Positions 14,897-22,261 of a stretch of DNA of 30,858 nucleotides are shown piece after piece. Numbering within the stretch: the first letter of the stretch is position 1; every line of letters starts with the position of its first letter. The notes under the pieces are model-generated. The model was not told the origin of the DNA and ran no database searches. It saw only the letters and a program-made list of their open reading frames with translations. The DNA is from Euryarchaeota archaeon UBA171. GTDB taxonomy: Archaea > Thermoplasmatota > Poseidoniia > Poseidoniales > Thalassarchaeaceae. The stretch lies in NCBI GenBank assembly GCA_002497295.1, contig DANO01000024.1, positions 1 to 30,858 on the forward strand, given 5' to 3'. A program made the position numbers and the translations under genes.

Positions 14897-15729
14897 GCAC
14901 ATCGTTCAAGGACTTGTGCTGTCGTGGGTTGAAGGTGGAGACGTATCTCGACCTGCTGCGCAGGATTCTCGATGAGGGAGTTCGGAAGGAAGACCGGACC
15001 GGCACGGGCACAATATCGGTCTTCGGCCACCAGATGCGCTTCAACCTTGAAGCCGGCTTTCCAGCAATAACAACGAAGCGTGTGCATTGGCCATCGGTGA
15101 TACACGAGCTTCTGTGGTTCATCAGCGGAGATACGAATATTGCGTATCTAAAGGAAAATAAAGTAAGAATATGGAATGAGTGGGCAGATGAAAATGGAGA
15201 TCTTGGACCCGTATACGGCAAACAATGGAGGAGATGGGCTGCAACCGACGGCAGGGTGCTGGATCAACTCTCATCAGCTGTTGAGATGTTGCGAAAGACC
15301 CCTGAAAGTCGCAGGATAATCGTTTCCGCGTGGAATGTAGGCGAGCTCGATGAGATGGCCCTAATGCCCTGTCATGCTCTTTTCCAATTTTATGTTGCAG
15401 ATGGAAAGCTGTCTTGCCAACTCTACCAAAGGAGTGCAGATGCGTTTCTCGGTGTCCCGTTCAATATCTCTTCATACGCCCTCCTTACATGTATGATGGC
15501 CCAGGTATGCGATCTCTCGCCTGGTGAATTCGTTTGGACCGGGGGCGATTGCCACCTTTACCTCAATCACACGGAACAAGCTCGTCTCCAGATCCAGAGA
15601 AAGCCTCTAGAGCTTCCCAGAATCGAGCTTAATCCGGACATAAAGGAGATTGATGGATTCTCGTATGAAGATATCAGGGTAGTGGACTATAACCACCACG
15701 AGCATATTCCGGCCCCCATCAGCATCTGA
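14893..15729 (+). CDS. thyA: Thymidylate synthase (ThyA type)
   Basis: Converts dUMP to dTMP using methylenetetrahydrofolate, which is oxidised to dihydrofolate. It has 278 residues, close to the 264 of E. coli. The active-site cysteine is Cys160 in LMPCHALFQF. Other conserved parts are RTGTGTISVFG at the N-terminus with the phosphate-binding Arg35, the QLYQRSADAFLGVPFNI block, and GDCHLYLNH. The ATG at 14893 forms an ATGA overlap with plsC. An alternative GTG at 14935 (METYLDLLRRILDEG) matches the start of bacterial homologues more closely, so the first 14 residues are uncertain. Many archaea use ThyX or a divergent ThyA, so this close bacterial-type match suggests horizontal acquisition together with folA, which follows. 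Confidence 0.97.
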   Translation: MSTSFKDLCCRGLKVETYLDLLRRILDEGVRKEDRTGTGTISVFGHQMRFNLEAGFPAITTKRVHWPSVIHELLWFISGDTNIAYLKENKVRIWNEWADENGDLGPVYGKQWRRWAATDGRVLDQLSSAVEMLRKTPESRRIIVSAWNVGELDEMALMPCHALFQFYVADGKLSCQLYQRSADAFLGVPFNISSYALLTCMMAQVCDLSPGEFVWTGGDCHLYLNHTEQARLQIQRKPLELPRIELNPDIKEIDGFSYEDIRVVDYNHHEHIPAPISI

Positions 15730-15734
15730 GGTGA
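15728..15734 (+). promoter_or_regulatory. Shine-Dalgarno site of folA
   Basis: GAGGTGA partly overlaps the thyA stop codon and ends four bases before the ATG at 15739. It fixes the folA start and shows leadered initiation inside the operon. Confidence 0.7.
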
Positions 15735-15738
15735 ATTT

Positions 15739-16248
15739 ATGAAAATTGCAATGATCGTAGCAATGGACGAATCCGGTTTCATCGGAAAGGACGGTGATTT
15801 GCCATGGAGAATGTCTTCTGATTTGAAGCGTTTCAGAGATCTCACTACAGGAGACGGCTTCAACGCAGTTGTCATGGGCAGGAAGACCTGGGACTCTCTT
15901 CCAGATTCGTATCGGCCGCTTCCAGAAAGAACGAATATTGTTCTATCCAGGGACTCCAGCCTCCAAATAGATGGGGCGGAAATCGCTCTTTACGACGGAA
16001 GAGCTGTGGAAATCGGTTACTCCGAGGGTTGTGATGAGTTATGGGTGATCGGCGGTGCCGAAATATACGATCTGATGATTCAGAGATGCGATGAGATACA
16101 CGTTACTACAGTGCACACGTCAGTAGACGGTGATGCGATGTTCCCTGATTGGGATAGAAGCCAGTGGGCTGAAGATGTAATCCAAGAAAACGTCTCATCC
16201 GAGCATGATGACCATGCGTCGACCTACAGCATTTGGCGCAGAATATGA
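15739..16248 (+). CDS. folA: Dihydrofolate reductase
   Basis: NADPH-dependent reductase that regenerates tetrahydrofolate from the dihydrofolate produced by ThyA. It has 169 residues, typical of the bacterial enzyme. Visible features: IVAMDESGFIGKDGDLPWRM (residues 6-25) with the Met20-type loop and Leu-Pro-Trp; Asp28 in SSDLKRF as the catalytic acid; VVMGRKTWDSLP (44-55) and the NADPH-binding region with VIGGAEIY. The gene follows thyA by 9 nt with a good ribosome-binding site, so the two form a complete dTMP cycle. The close match to bacterial enzymes makes identification firm. Confidence 0.96.
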   Translation: MKIAMIVAMDESGFIGKDGDLPWRMSSDLKRFRDLTTGDGFNAVVMGRKTWDSLPDSYRPLPERTNIVLSRDSSLQIDGAEIALYDGRAVEIGYSEGCDELWVIGGAEIYDLMIQRCDEIHVTTVHTSVDGDAMFPDWDRSQWAEDVIQENVSSEHDDHASTYSIWRRI

Positions 16249-16268
16249 CTTGGGTTACGAACATCTCT

Positions 16269-16276
16269 TCATATCT
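16269..16276 (+). promoter_or_regulatory. Possible TATA box of the DUF2892-like gene
   Basis: TCATATCT is centred about 25 bp before the in-frame ATG at 16297, which would give a leaderless transcript starting MVLECNIDSKG. This spacing favours 16297 over 16279 as the true start. Confidence 0.4.
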
Positions 16277-16278
16277 GG

Positions 16279-16536
16279 ATGCAAACTAGAACAAACATGG
16301 TCCTAGAGTGTAACATAGACTCCAAAGGGAGAGCATTGAGGTTTTTTGCCGGGCTTCTTGCCATACTAGGAGGAGCCTTCGCTTACCTCGTCCTAATGCT
16401 AGAGATAATGCCCGTTCCAGAGTCGATAGGAACGCTCGGAGTGCTTGCGATGTTTATCGGCGGAGCTTTTGCGATCTTTGAAGCGAAGGCTGGCTGGTGC
16501 GTGGTTAGAGCATTGGGTTTTAGGACGAGATACTGA
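16279..16536 (+). CDS. Small membrane protein, DUF2892-like
   Basis: Up to 85 residues; an in-frame ATG at 16297 (MVLECNIDSKGRALRF) is likely the real start, giving 79. The layout matches DUF2892-type small membrane proteins: an N-terminal 'ECNIDSKGRALRFFAG' lead, two hydrophobic helices (LLAILGGAFAYLVLMLEIM and IGTLGVLAMFIGGAFAIFEA), and a cysteine in a terminal amphipathic segment (AGWCVVRALGFRTRY). In bacteria such domains occur alone or fused to rhodanese, but their biochemical role is unclear. It follows folA by 30 bp on the same strand and may have its own promoter. Confidence 0.6.
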   Translation: MQTRTNMVLECNIDSKGRALRFFAGLLAILGGAFAYLVLMLEIMPVPESIGTLGVLAMFIGGAFAIFEAKAGWCVVRALGFRTRY

Positions 16537-16595
16537 GATACTACCGGGCATATGTCTAGTTGTAGCTCTATCTTCCATGGGGAGTTTAGGTAAAT

Positions 16596-18161
16596 CTAAG
16601 ATAGGTTTTCTAAGCTCTTCTTGAATAGGGATATATTCCTTTTTCTAGCTTCTTTTCTATCGACTATAGGCTCTGGGTAGTCCTTACCAATGATGCACTT
16701 CGAAGAGCGTTGAATTTCGATCGGGGCTAAATGAGGCTCGAATATGTATCTTGATGGAAATCTTGAGAGTTCTGGGACCCAATGACGGATGAAGGAGGCA
16801 TCACGTGTTTCGACGTTCAAACTAGATTTAGCATCAGGACATGGGTTGTACACTCGGTAGTAGGGCATTGAGAAGGGCGCAACGCCTGCTAGCCAAAGCC
16901 AGTTTCCATTGTTGAGGGCCCAGTCAGAATCTATCAGCTTCCTGTCAAAGACATCCCTTCCATGCTTCCAATTCTGCCACAGCTGCCCCCTTGTCAGGAA
17001 GCAGGAGACGGCATGTCTCCCAAGGTGGTGCATCCACCCCGTAGTATCCAATTGACGCATCATAGCATCGATATACGGATAACCGGTCATCCCAGACTCC
17101 CAAGCAGTCATCAGAACCTCGTCATAACTTCCCCATTCAATCCGTTTACAATTCGAATTATTGACATCATCATCCCAATTTTCCACGGACCTTGATAGCA
17201 GGTAGAACATCTCCCTGAACATGAGTTGTCCGAGCAAAGATTGCGGGGGTTTCGTATGCTCTGAATTGATGTTCGCCCTTACGACTTCATTCCAAACCAG
17301 CCTTACTGATAGACAGCCCGTACTGATGTAGGGGGATAAACCGGTCGTTGTAGGCTCTAGGGGGTTTTGATTTTCATTGGTGCTGAATGTATCAGGTTTG
17401 CTAAACTCATTGACATAATCAGGCACCTCTATGACCTTGCACCTCAACCTCCTCAATGCCTCACTTTCTCCTCCTGGAAAATAGCCATGGCCCCCGATCT
17501 CTGAGGCCCTACGTCTAACTTCATTCATCTCAATGTGGTAATCAGAAATCCCAGCTTGACCTGCGAGGGTGTGGAGGGCTCTCGAATCAGAACGAACTTC
17601 AACTGGATTTGGAAGGGGTTTCCTTACCGTGTATCCTTCTGGACCTTCGTCTAAATATTCCCTCATTATGGCTTCAATGTCCCTGGAAGACTTCGGATTC
17701 TTGTAGGTTTCAGATCTTGTGACTTCCTCGATATCTAGTATCGTGTTAGCAGCGGGAAAGACGATTGTTTCGATTCCGCTTGGCTTCAGGAGTTTCTCGA
17801 TATCTGAGATTTCAACTCTCATCTTGGGTTCCGACCGATAGTCGGTCAAAATCAGCTTCACATCAGAATCTAGACTCTGGACAATGGAAGTTATGACGTC
17901 CCTTGGGTTTCCAGAAAATACCAGAATAGACGAGTCATATTGTTCTTTGAGTCTTTCATCCAAGTCGACTATGGATTCGTAAAGGAATCGCATGCGATTA
18001 TCCCCTGTAGCTGGGCTGCTCTGTACACTGTCGAATTCCTCGATTATGAATATCGGGACTATCGTGTCGATCTCATCGTTCGAGCAAGCCCAGGTTAGGA
18101 CTGGGTTGTCATGTAACCTGAGCAGCCCTCTGAGCCAGACAATAGCCGCACTCACGCCCAA
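16596..18161 (-). CDS. DNA photolyase, animal-type (6-4) photolyase/cryptochrome clade
   Basis: A 521-residue flavoprotein that repairs UV lesions using blue light. The N-terminal antenna domain begins AAIVWLRGLLRLHDNPVL. The FAD-binding C-terminal half has TGLSPYISTGCLS (274-286), GQLMFREMFYLL (311-322), and the stretch GYPYIDAMMRQL...WMHHLGRHAVSCFLTRGQLW (360-395). His378/His379 in HHLGRH correspond to the histidines of (6-4) photolyases, and DSDWALNNGNWLWLAG (411-426) has the flavin-facing Asn417 typical of photolyases, with Trp residues for the electron-transfer chain. This pattern resembles animal (6-4) photolyases and cryptochromes more than bacterial class I CPD enzymes. Repair of (6-4) photoproducts is therefore the favoured activity; a signalling role cannot be excluded. 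The gene is monocistronic and fits a sunlit-water organism. Confidence 0.9.
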   Translation of the reverse strand: MGVSAAIVWLRGLLRLHDNPVLTWACSNDEIDTIVPIFIIEEFDSVQSSPATGDNRMRFLYESIVDLDERLKEQYDSSILVFSGNPRDVITSIVQSLDSDVKLILTDYRSEPKMRVEISDIEKLLKPSGIETIVFPAANTILDIEEVTRSETYKNPKSSRDIEAIMREYLDEGPEGYTVRKPLPNPVEVRSDSRALHTLAGQAGISDYHIEMNEVRRRASEIGGHGYFPGGESEALRRLRCKVIEVPDYVNEFSKPDTFSTNENQNPLEPTTTGLSPYISTGCLSVRLVWNEVVRANINSEHTKPPQSLLGQLMFREMFYLLSRSVENWDDDVNNSNCKRIEWGSYDEVLMTAWESGMTGYPYIDAMMRQLDTTGWMHHLGRHAVSCFLTRGQLWQNWKHGRDVFDRKLIDSDWALNNGNWLWLAGVAPFSMPYYRVYNPCPDAKSSLNVETRDASFIRHWVPELSRFPSRYIFEPHLAPIEIQRSSKCIIGKDYPEPIVDRKEARKRNISLFKKSLENLS

Positions 18162-18230
18162 TCCCTCGATATAGTGCCGCCACTACGCTACTACGAACTG
18201 AAATGTATAGTTAAATGGCTGTAATGGCCG

Positions 18231-18623
18231 TCATTCTTCACCGTACTCAGTCACACGTATTCCAAGGTTTCCTCTTCTGGCTTTCCTAGTCATTATCTTG
18301 TCCATCTTAGTGTGGAATTCGCTCTCAAGATCGATATTCATAGCAAGAGAATGCCCTAGGATCAAAATCAACAAATCAGCAAGCTCCTCCGCCGCCTCAT
18401 GAGATGGTTTTCCCTTCGTTATGGCTGCAGATAGTTCACCCAACTCCTCGATGGTCAATGCAATTCTGTAACCCATATCATGACCATTGCTGTCTTCCGA
18501 TGAAAATGCGTGCTTGTGATGGAACGCGGCGACCCTCCTCATCATCGTCAGCCACGATCCGTCCGGAGTGGATGGCAGGTCAGTGTCGATTTTCATCCAG
18601 TCGGCCACTTCTTTGGGTCTCAT
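18231..18623 (-). CDS. MazG-like nucleotide pyrophosphohydrolase
   Basis: A 130-residue all-alpha NTP pyrophosphohydrolase of the MazG/dUTPase-2 superfamily. The metal-binding signature is clear: EELGE (about 59-63, the EExxE motif), then after a short helix EELAD (about 79-83, the ExxD part) in AAEELADLLILILGH. Such enzymes hydrolyse non-canonical or excess nucleoside triphosphates to monophosphate and pyrophosphate. The substrate is unknown. It follows the phosphorylase gene by 86 bp on the same strand, so a nucleotide clean-up role with that gene is plausible. The start ATG at 18623 gives a short N-terminal helix before the core. Confidence 0.82.
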   Translation of the reverse strand: MRPKEVADWMKIDTDLPSTPDGSWLTMMRRVAAFHHKHAFSSEDSNGHDMGYRIALTIEELGELSAAITKGKPSHEAAEELADLLILILGHSLAMNIDLESEFHTKMDKIMTRKARRGNLGIRVTEYGEE

Positions 18624-18709
18624 GGCTGGACTTGTGCCAAAGGATGCATGAACTTACTCTATCCGCACAGATGCAATGGGTCTTCTTCCAGAAAATTTAG
18701 GAAAGTCGC

Positions 18710-19465
18710 TCAGCCCTCGATGAGAGCTATGACACAATTCGCTACTATCGACCTTATTGAGTCCGCTAGAGCCTCCACTTGGCGATGGTCTATTGGCGCA
18801 GTAGAGTCCCCTGGAGTCATTCCAGCAGCCCAATTAGACGAGCAGCATATCGCAACATGAGGTATCCCTGTCTCAGATACCAGTCGAGATTCAGGGCCCA
18901 GGGTCATGCCCACGACATCGGCACCCAACATGGAAAGCGCACGGATATCTGCAGGTGTTTCGAACTGTGGCCCGATAGATTGTGCGGATACCAGCTTAGT
19001 CGAGATTACTAGCCCGTCTATGCCAGCATTCTCGAGCAGCGACATGTGCCGTCTAGAGAATGAGTTTGTTCTGTCTGCATGGACTGCGTTAGATGCATGA
19101 AACGTGATTGCCTTCGAAGATAGGTCGAGAACATCGGTTACAACACCTACTCGCCCTGGAGGGAGGCTTTCAATCATCGTGCCAACCGAATTCACACTTA
19201 CAATGAGGTCGGGATTTACGCTCCTGATGGCGTGGACTACAGCACGATGTTCTATCTCATGAGGGGGCGTTCTGGATCCGGGCTCATCTGAATAGTGTCG
19301 ATCTACGAGGAATACCTCGCACCCGTCTATGTTCAGAATGGTAATTGGGACTTGCCCCCAAGGCGTATCCGATCTGACACTGGATGTCTCTGACGCGGAT
19401 ATTGACTTAGAGAGACGGTTCATGCCAGTTCCGGCGATAATCGCCAGACGTTCGGTCATGGTCAC
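18710..19465 (-). CDS. MTAP-family nucleoside phosphorylase, probably S-methyl-5'-thioinosine (6-oxopurine) phosphorylase
   Basis: A 251-residue member of the PNP/MTAP (trimeric) family that cleaves a purine nucleoside with phosphate. Visible are the N-terminal IIAGTGMN loop, the phosphate/substrate block RHYSDEPGSRTPPHEIEHRA (57-75), the GPQFETPADIRALSMLGADVVGMT block (165-188), and PESRLVSE. In adenine-specific MTAPs the base is recognised by two aspartates in a T-D-x-D segment; here the equivalent reads SSNWAAGM with Asn211. Asn at this position is the 6-oxopurine pattern, so methylthioinosine, inosine or guanosine is more likely than methylthioadenosine. Start is GTG 19465, forming a GTGA overlap with the eS1 gene, or ATG 19459. 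It may be translationally coupled to eS1. Confidence 0.85.
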   Translation of the reverse strand: MTMTERLAIIAGTGMNRLSKSISASETSSVRSDTPWGQVPITILNIDGCEVFLVDRHYSDEPGSRTPPHEIEHRAVVHAIRSVNPDLIVSVNSVGTMIESLPPGRVGVVTDVLDLSSKAITFHASNAVHADRTNSFSRRHMSLLENAGIDGLVISTKLVSAQSIGPQFETPADIRALSMLGADVVGMTLGPESRLVSETGIPHVAICCSSNWAAGMTPGDSTAPIDHRQVEALADSIRSIVANCVIALIEG

Positions 19466-20361
19466 TCCATTAGTCGAGCGATTAAGTCGGCCTTCTTTCC
19501 GGAGACGGGCTTTCCAGCTGCCTTGAGAAGTTCCTTGAGTTCTGCCACCTTCATTGAAGCATAATCAGGGACATCTTCATCTCCCTTTTCCTCGGATTCT
19601 ACTTCCGGAACATCTGAGTCTTCGGATGCTTCAACCTCGATTTCTTGAATCTCATCGCCCTCTTGGGTTTCGTCTTGGATCTCCTCTTGGGCAGATGTGC
19701 TGTTGTCAGATTCCTCTTCGGCCCTTATGTCCTCGAGAGTGGGGCCATCGTCAACAGTAACTCCGGACTGTATGAGTTGCGTCTTTCTGAGTAAAACGGT
19801 TCGAACGGGGTGAATAGCGGAAACTGCATCTTTGATGGAGGACTCCAGAGAGCCGTCCATGATAGATTTCTGAATTCCGACCCACGTGGACGTTGCTCCT
19901 GCCTTGAGAATGATTTCTTTGGCCCTCGACCTTATCTCCTGCTTTTGGCTTGACTTTGCAGTCCTATGTGTGATTACGAGTGGTTTAATTCGTATGTAGA
20001 AGCCATCCTCAGTGACTATGTCAACCGTATCGTCGACCTTGGATCTCGCACGGCGGACCTGTCTCCTGATGTGGTCCTTTGCAACCTCGTGACCGATGAA
20101 CTCGGTGATGGCGTCAGAACCTATGGTGTGTGTGATCCTGAATCTTACCTTGACATGCATCTTGGAAAAATCGCCATCGAGCTCATTCTGCATCATTTCG
20201 TATATGCGACCTTCAAGCATCGAGTCTTCCTCTGCGATTGTCTCGCCGATATTCCTGTAGGACCATGGATTTCTGGGGGCTCTAACAGTGTACCACCGCT
20301 TTGCCTTCCACTTGTCTCTCTGCTTACGTGCCGCTAACCTGGATTTCGCGCTTTTGGCCAT
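19462..20361 (-). CDS. Ribosomal protein eS1 (S3Ae) with acidic linker and C-terminal SAP domain
   Basis: Small-subunit ribosomal protein of 299 residues. Residues 1 to about 205 are the eS1 body: KWKAKRWYTVRAPRNPW near the start, NIGETI, KVRFRITHTIGSDAITEFIGHE, and RRARSKVDDTVDI are family-typical. Archaeal eS1 usually ends near residue 200-220. Here it continues with a very acidic low-complexity linker (about 210-265, rich in Glu, Asp, Ser and Gln). The last 33 residues (YASMKVAELKELLKAAGKPVSGKKADLIARLME) have the helix-extended-helix pattern of a SAP domain, a DNA- or RNA-binding module. This is a fusion within one frame, not a neighbouring gene. The protein likely has an extra tethering function; what it binds is unknown. 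Confidence 0.9.
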   Translation of the reverse strand: MAKSAKSRLAARKQRDKWKAKRWYTVRAPRNPWSYRNIGETIAEEDSMLEGRIYEMMQNELDGDFSKMHVKVRFRITHTIGSDAITEFIGHEVAKDHIRRQVRRARSKVDDTVDIVTEDGFYIRIKPLVITHRTAKSSQKQEIRSRAKEIILKAGATSTWVGIQKSIMDGSLESSIKDAVSAIHPVRTVLLRKTQLIQSGVTVDDGPTLEDIRAEEESDNSTSAQEEIQDETQEGDEIQEIEVEASEDSDVPEVESEEKGDEDVPDYASMKVAELKELLKAAGKPVSGKKADLIARLME

Positions 20362-20461
20362 GTGGTACGCCTCAGTATTTCGGGGGCTTCCCCGTATGCA
20401 AGCCGGCCCAGCCGGGACCAGTATTTCAAACGGCCGCCTCTGAGGGGGGAATGAGGGGTCG

Positions 20462-20470
20462 CATATATTC
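20462..20470 (+). promoter_or_regulatory. TATA box of the COG1325-ferredoxin-pdxS operon
   Basis: CATATATTC is centred about 26 bp before the ATG at 20493. It predicts a leaderless transcript from that ATG and supports this start over one at 20301 that would lie within the eS1 gene. Confidence 0.6.
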
Positions 20471-20492
20471 GCATTGGCTTACACCCCGTAGC

Positions 20493-20939
20493 ATGGGTGC
20501 ACACTCGATGGAGTGGACGATCATATCTTCTTCGGTCGATGATGTTGATATGATGGCCTTGGCCCTGGAGTCGATCCTCCCAGAGGGTGTAGAAATAGAA
20601 TATGAAAATGTGAAATCGCACCATGGGGCTGGTCAAACGATGCTCAGATCGCGACTTAATCGTAAAAGAGATATTCGTGGCTCCATGTCATTGGTGCAGA
20701 AAGGCTTGTGGGATTCAATCCTAGAGACGGGGGTCGAGTCGAGAGTGGACGATTCGAAATTCCTGCATGCCAGACTCGATCTTCAGAGGTTCGTAGCAGG
20801 AGAGCATGTTCTCGCCAGTAGGCCCCGGTCACGGCACTCGGTAAAACTTCGAATCAAGATAGAGTGCTACCCCGGCCAAGAAATCATCGATGAAGCCACA
20901 TCGCTACTGAGAAGATACGCGGAAATGGCCAAGGATTGA
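20493..20939 (+). CDS. COG1325 (DUF54) predicted exosome-associated RNA-binding protein
   Basis: A 148-residue protein starting MGAHSMEWTIISSS. The pattern of an opening beta strand (EWTIISSSVDD), a helix ending in ILPEG, a strand EIEYENVKSHHGAGQTML, and later FLHARLDLQRFVAGE and HSVKLRIKIECYP matches archaeal COG1325, described as a predicted RNA-binding protein with a dsRBD-like fold linked to the exosome. Its molecular role is only predicted. Start at 20493 is chosen from the TATA position; ATG 20508 (MEWTI) is also possible. It is divergent from eS1, and its stop codon lies 47 bp before the ferredoxin start. In other archaea this family sits near ribosomal or exosome genes, which agrees with eS1 next door. 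Confidence 0.8.
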   Translation: MGAHSMEWTIISSSVDDVDMMALALESILPEGVEIEYENVKSHHGAGQTMLRSRLNRKRDIRGSMSLVQKGLWDSILETGVESRVDDSKFLHARLDLQRFVAGEHVLASRPRSRHSVKLRIKIECYPGQEIIDEATSLLRRYAEMAKD

Positions 20940-20986
20940 GACGAGGTTTCAAGAACGAGTGTCGCGGTGAGAGTGATAGGGATATC

Positions 20987-21265
20987 ATGACGCACGTAGT
21001 TACCGAGGCCTGTGTGAAGCACAAATACCAGGATTGCGTTGTAGTCTGTCCCGTTGAAGCATTTAGGGAAGCTGACGACTATCTCGTAATAGACCCTGAT
21101 GAGTGCATCGATTGTGCCGCATGTGTGACGGAATGCCCTGTGGAGGCGATATTCGCCGATACGGATGTTCCCGATGAGATGGAATCTTGGATAGAAAGGA
21201 ACGAGAATGAATCTCCGGACCTCCCAATAGCAGAAGGGGATTCCCCCGTGCTTGCGAACGACTGA
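20987..21265 (+). CDS. 7Fe (3Fe-4S/4Fe-4S) ferredoxin, FdxA-like
   Basis: A 92-residue electron carrier starting MTHVVTEACVKHKYQDC, closely patterned on bacterial FdxA/FdI. By alignment with Azotobacter FdI, Cys9, Cys17 and Cys50 bind the [3Fe-4S] cluster and Cys21, Cys40, Cys43 and Cys46 bind the [4Fe-4S] cluster; all seven are present (CVVVCP, CIDCAACVTECP). The non-ligand cysteine of FdI (position 11) is replaced by His12 here. The C-terminal 35 residues are acidic. An earlier start at 20936 adds 17 residues without family similarity. It overlaps the following pdxS frame by one base or precedes it by 14 nt depending on the pdxS start. Confidence 0.92.
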   Translation: MTHVVTEACVKHKYQDCVVVCPVEAFREADDYLVIDPDECIDCAACVTECPVEAIFADTDVPDEMESWIERNENESPDLPIAEGDSPVLAND

Positions 21266-21266
21266 T

Positions 21267-21272
21267 GGAGGG
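21267..21272 (+). promoter_or_regulatory. Shine-Dalgarno site of pdxS
   Basis: GGAGGG stands seven bases before the ATG at 21280. It favours that start over the ATG at 21265, which overlaps the ferredoxin stop codon and has no such site. Confidence 0.6.
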
Positions 21273-21279
21273 TCTAGAG

Positions 21280-22260
21280 ATGCCTTCTATCGATCTATCC
21301 TCCATGAAGTATGGCCAGGAGCTTCTGAAGAGGGGTTTCGCGACGATGCAAGAAGGCGGAGTCATCATGGACGTGGTGGATGCTGAGCAGGCGGCCGTTG
21401 CGGAAGATGCAGGCGCAGTCGCAGTCATGGCTCTAGAAAGGGTCCCTGCAGATATTCGATCTGCAGGCGGAGTTGCTCGAATGAGTCATCCCAATATGAT
21501 TAGGGGAATAATCGAGACGACGAGCATACCCGTGATGGCAAAGGCACGCATCGGGCACGAGGATGAGGCGCGCGTCCTCCAGGAGTTGGGAGTCGATATG
21601 ATCGATGAATCCGAGGTCTTGACCCCAGCAGACCCATTCTACCACATACACAAGAAGAGTTTCGACGTACCATTTGTCTGCGGCTGTACTAATCTCGGAG
21701 AAGCAGTGAGAAGGATAGCAGAAGGAGCAGCAATGATTCGGACGAAGGGCGAGGCCGGTACGGGCAACGTCGTCAGCGCTGTACAGCATGCCAGAATTGT
21801 TGCCTCGGAAATTGAACATCTCCAGAACGACGGCGATATTGAAGAAATCGTTGATCAGATAATGACCGGTTTCAGGAGGGTCAACTCTGCATCCGCAATG
21901 AATCTTGGAAATTCAAAGACTCCATTTGGCACCCATGCAGAAGTTAGAGCAGAGGTGCGATCAGTTGTTGGGGATGTGCAGAGCATTGGCAGGCTTCCGG
22001 TCGTTACATTCTCCGCAGGAGGGATCTCCACTCCCTCTGATGCTGCACTCATGATGCGTCAGGGCATGGACGGCGTCTTTGTGGGGTCTGGGATATTCAA
22101 GTCGTCTGATCCGGCGAGAACTGCGGAGGCCATTGTCATGGCCACCCACTCTTACGACGATCCTTCCGTAGTCGCAGAAGCCTCCACCATGATCGGAGAT
22201 GCCATGCCCGGCCTCGAGATAGAGGGTCTTCCTGTGAGGATGGATCAGAGAGGCTGGTGA
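21280..22260 (+). CDS. pdxS: Pyridoxal 5'-phosphate synthase subunit PdxS
   Basis: Synthase subunit of the DXP-independent vitamin B6 pathway; it condenses ribose 5-phosphate, glyceraldehyde 3-phosphate and ammonia into PLP. It has 326 residues from MPSIDLSSMKYGQELLKRGF. The active-site residues are visible: Asp31 (GGVIMDVVDAEQ), Lys88 (IPVMAKARIGH) and Lys156 (IRTKGEAGTG), matching Asp24, Lys81 and Lys149 of B. subtilis PdxS. The phosphate-binding FSAGGI and FVGSGIFKS blocks are present. The ammonia-supplying glutaminase PdxT is not in this window. Third gene of the COG1325-ferredoxin-pdxS operon. It ends one base before the convergent coiled-coil gene. Confidence 0.97.
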   Translation: MPSIDLSSMKYGQELLKRGFATMQEGGVIMDVVDAEQAAVAEDAGAVAVMALERVPADIRSAGGVARMSHPNMIRGIIETTSIPVMAKARIGHEDEARVLQELGVDMIDESEVLTPADPFYHIHKKSFDVPFVCGCTNLGEAVRRIAEGAAMIRTKGEAGTGNVVSAVQHARIVASEIEHLQNDGDIEEIVDQIMTGFRRVNSASAMNLGNSKTPFGTHAEVRAEVRSVVGDVQSIGRLPVVTFSAGGISTPSDAALMMRQGMDGVFVGSGIFKSSDPARTAEAIVMATHSYDDPSVVAEASTMIGDAMPGLEIEGLPVRMDQRGW

Positions 22261-22261
22261 C

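Noticed and set aside
20301..20492. Long N-terminus for the COG1325 protein, starting inside eS1
   Set aside because: It would overlap the eS1 start region, and a TATA box at 20462-20470 points to the ATG at 20493.
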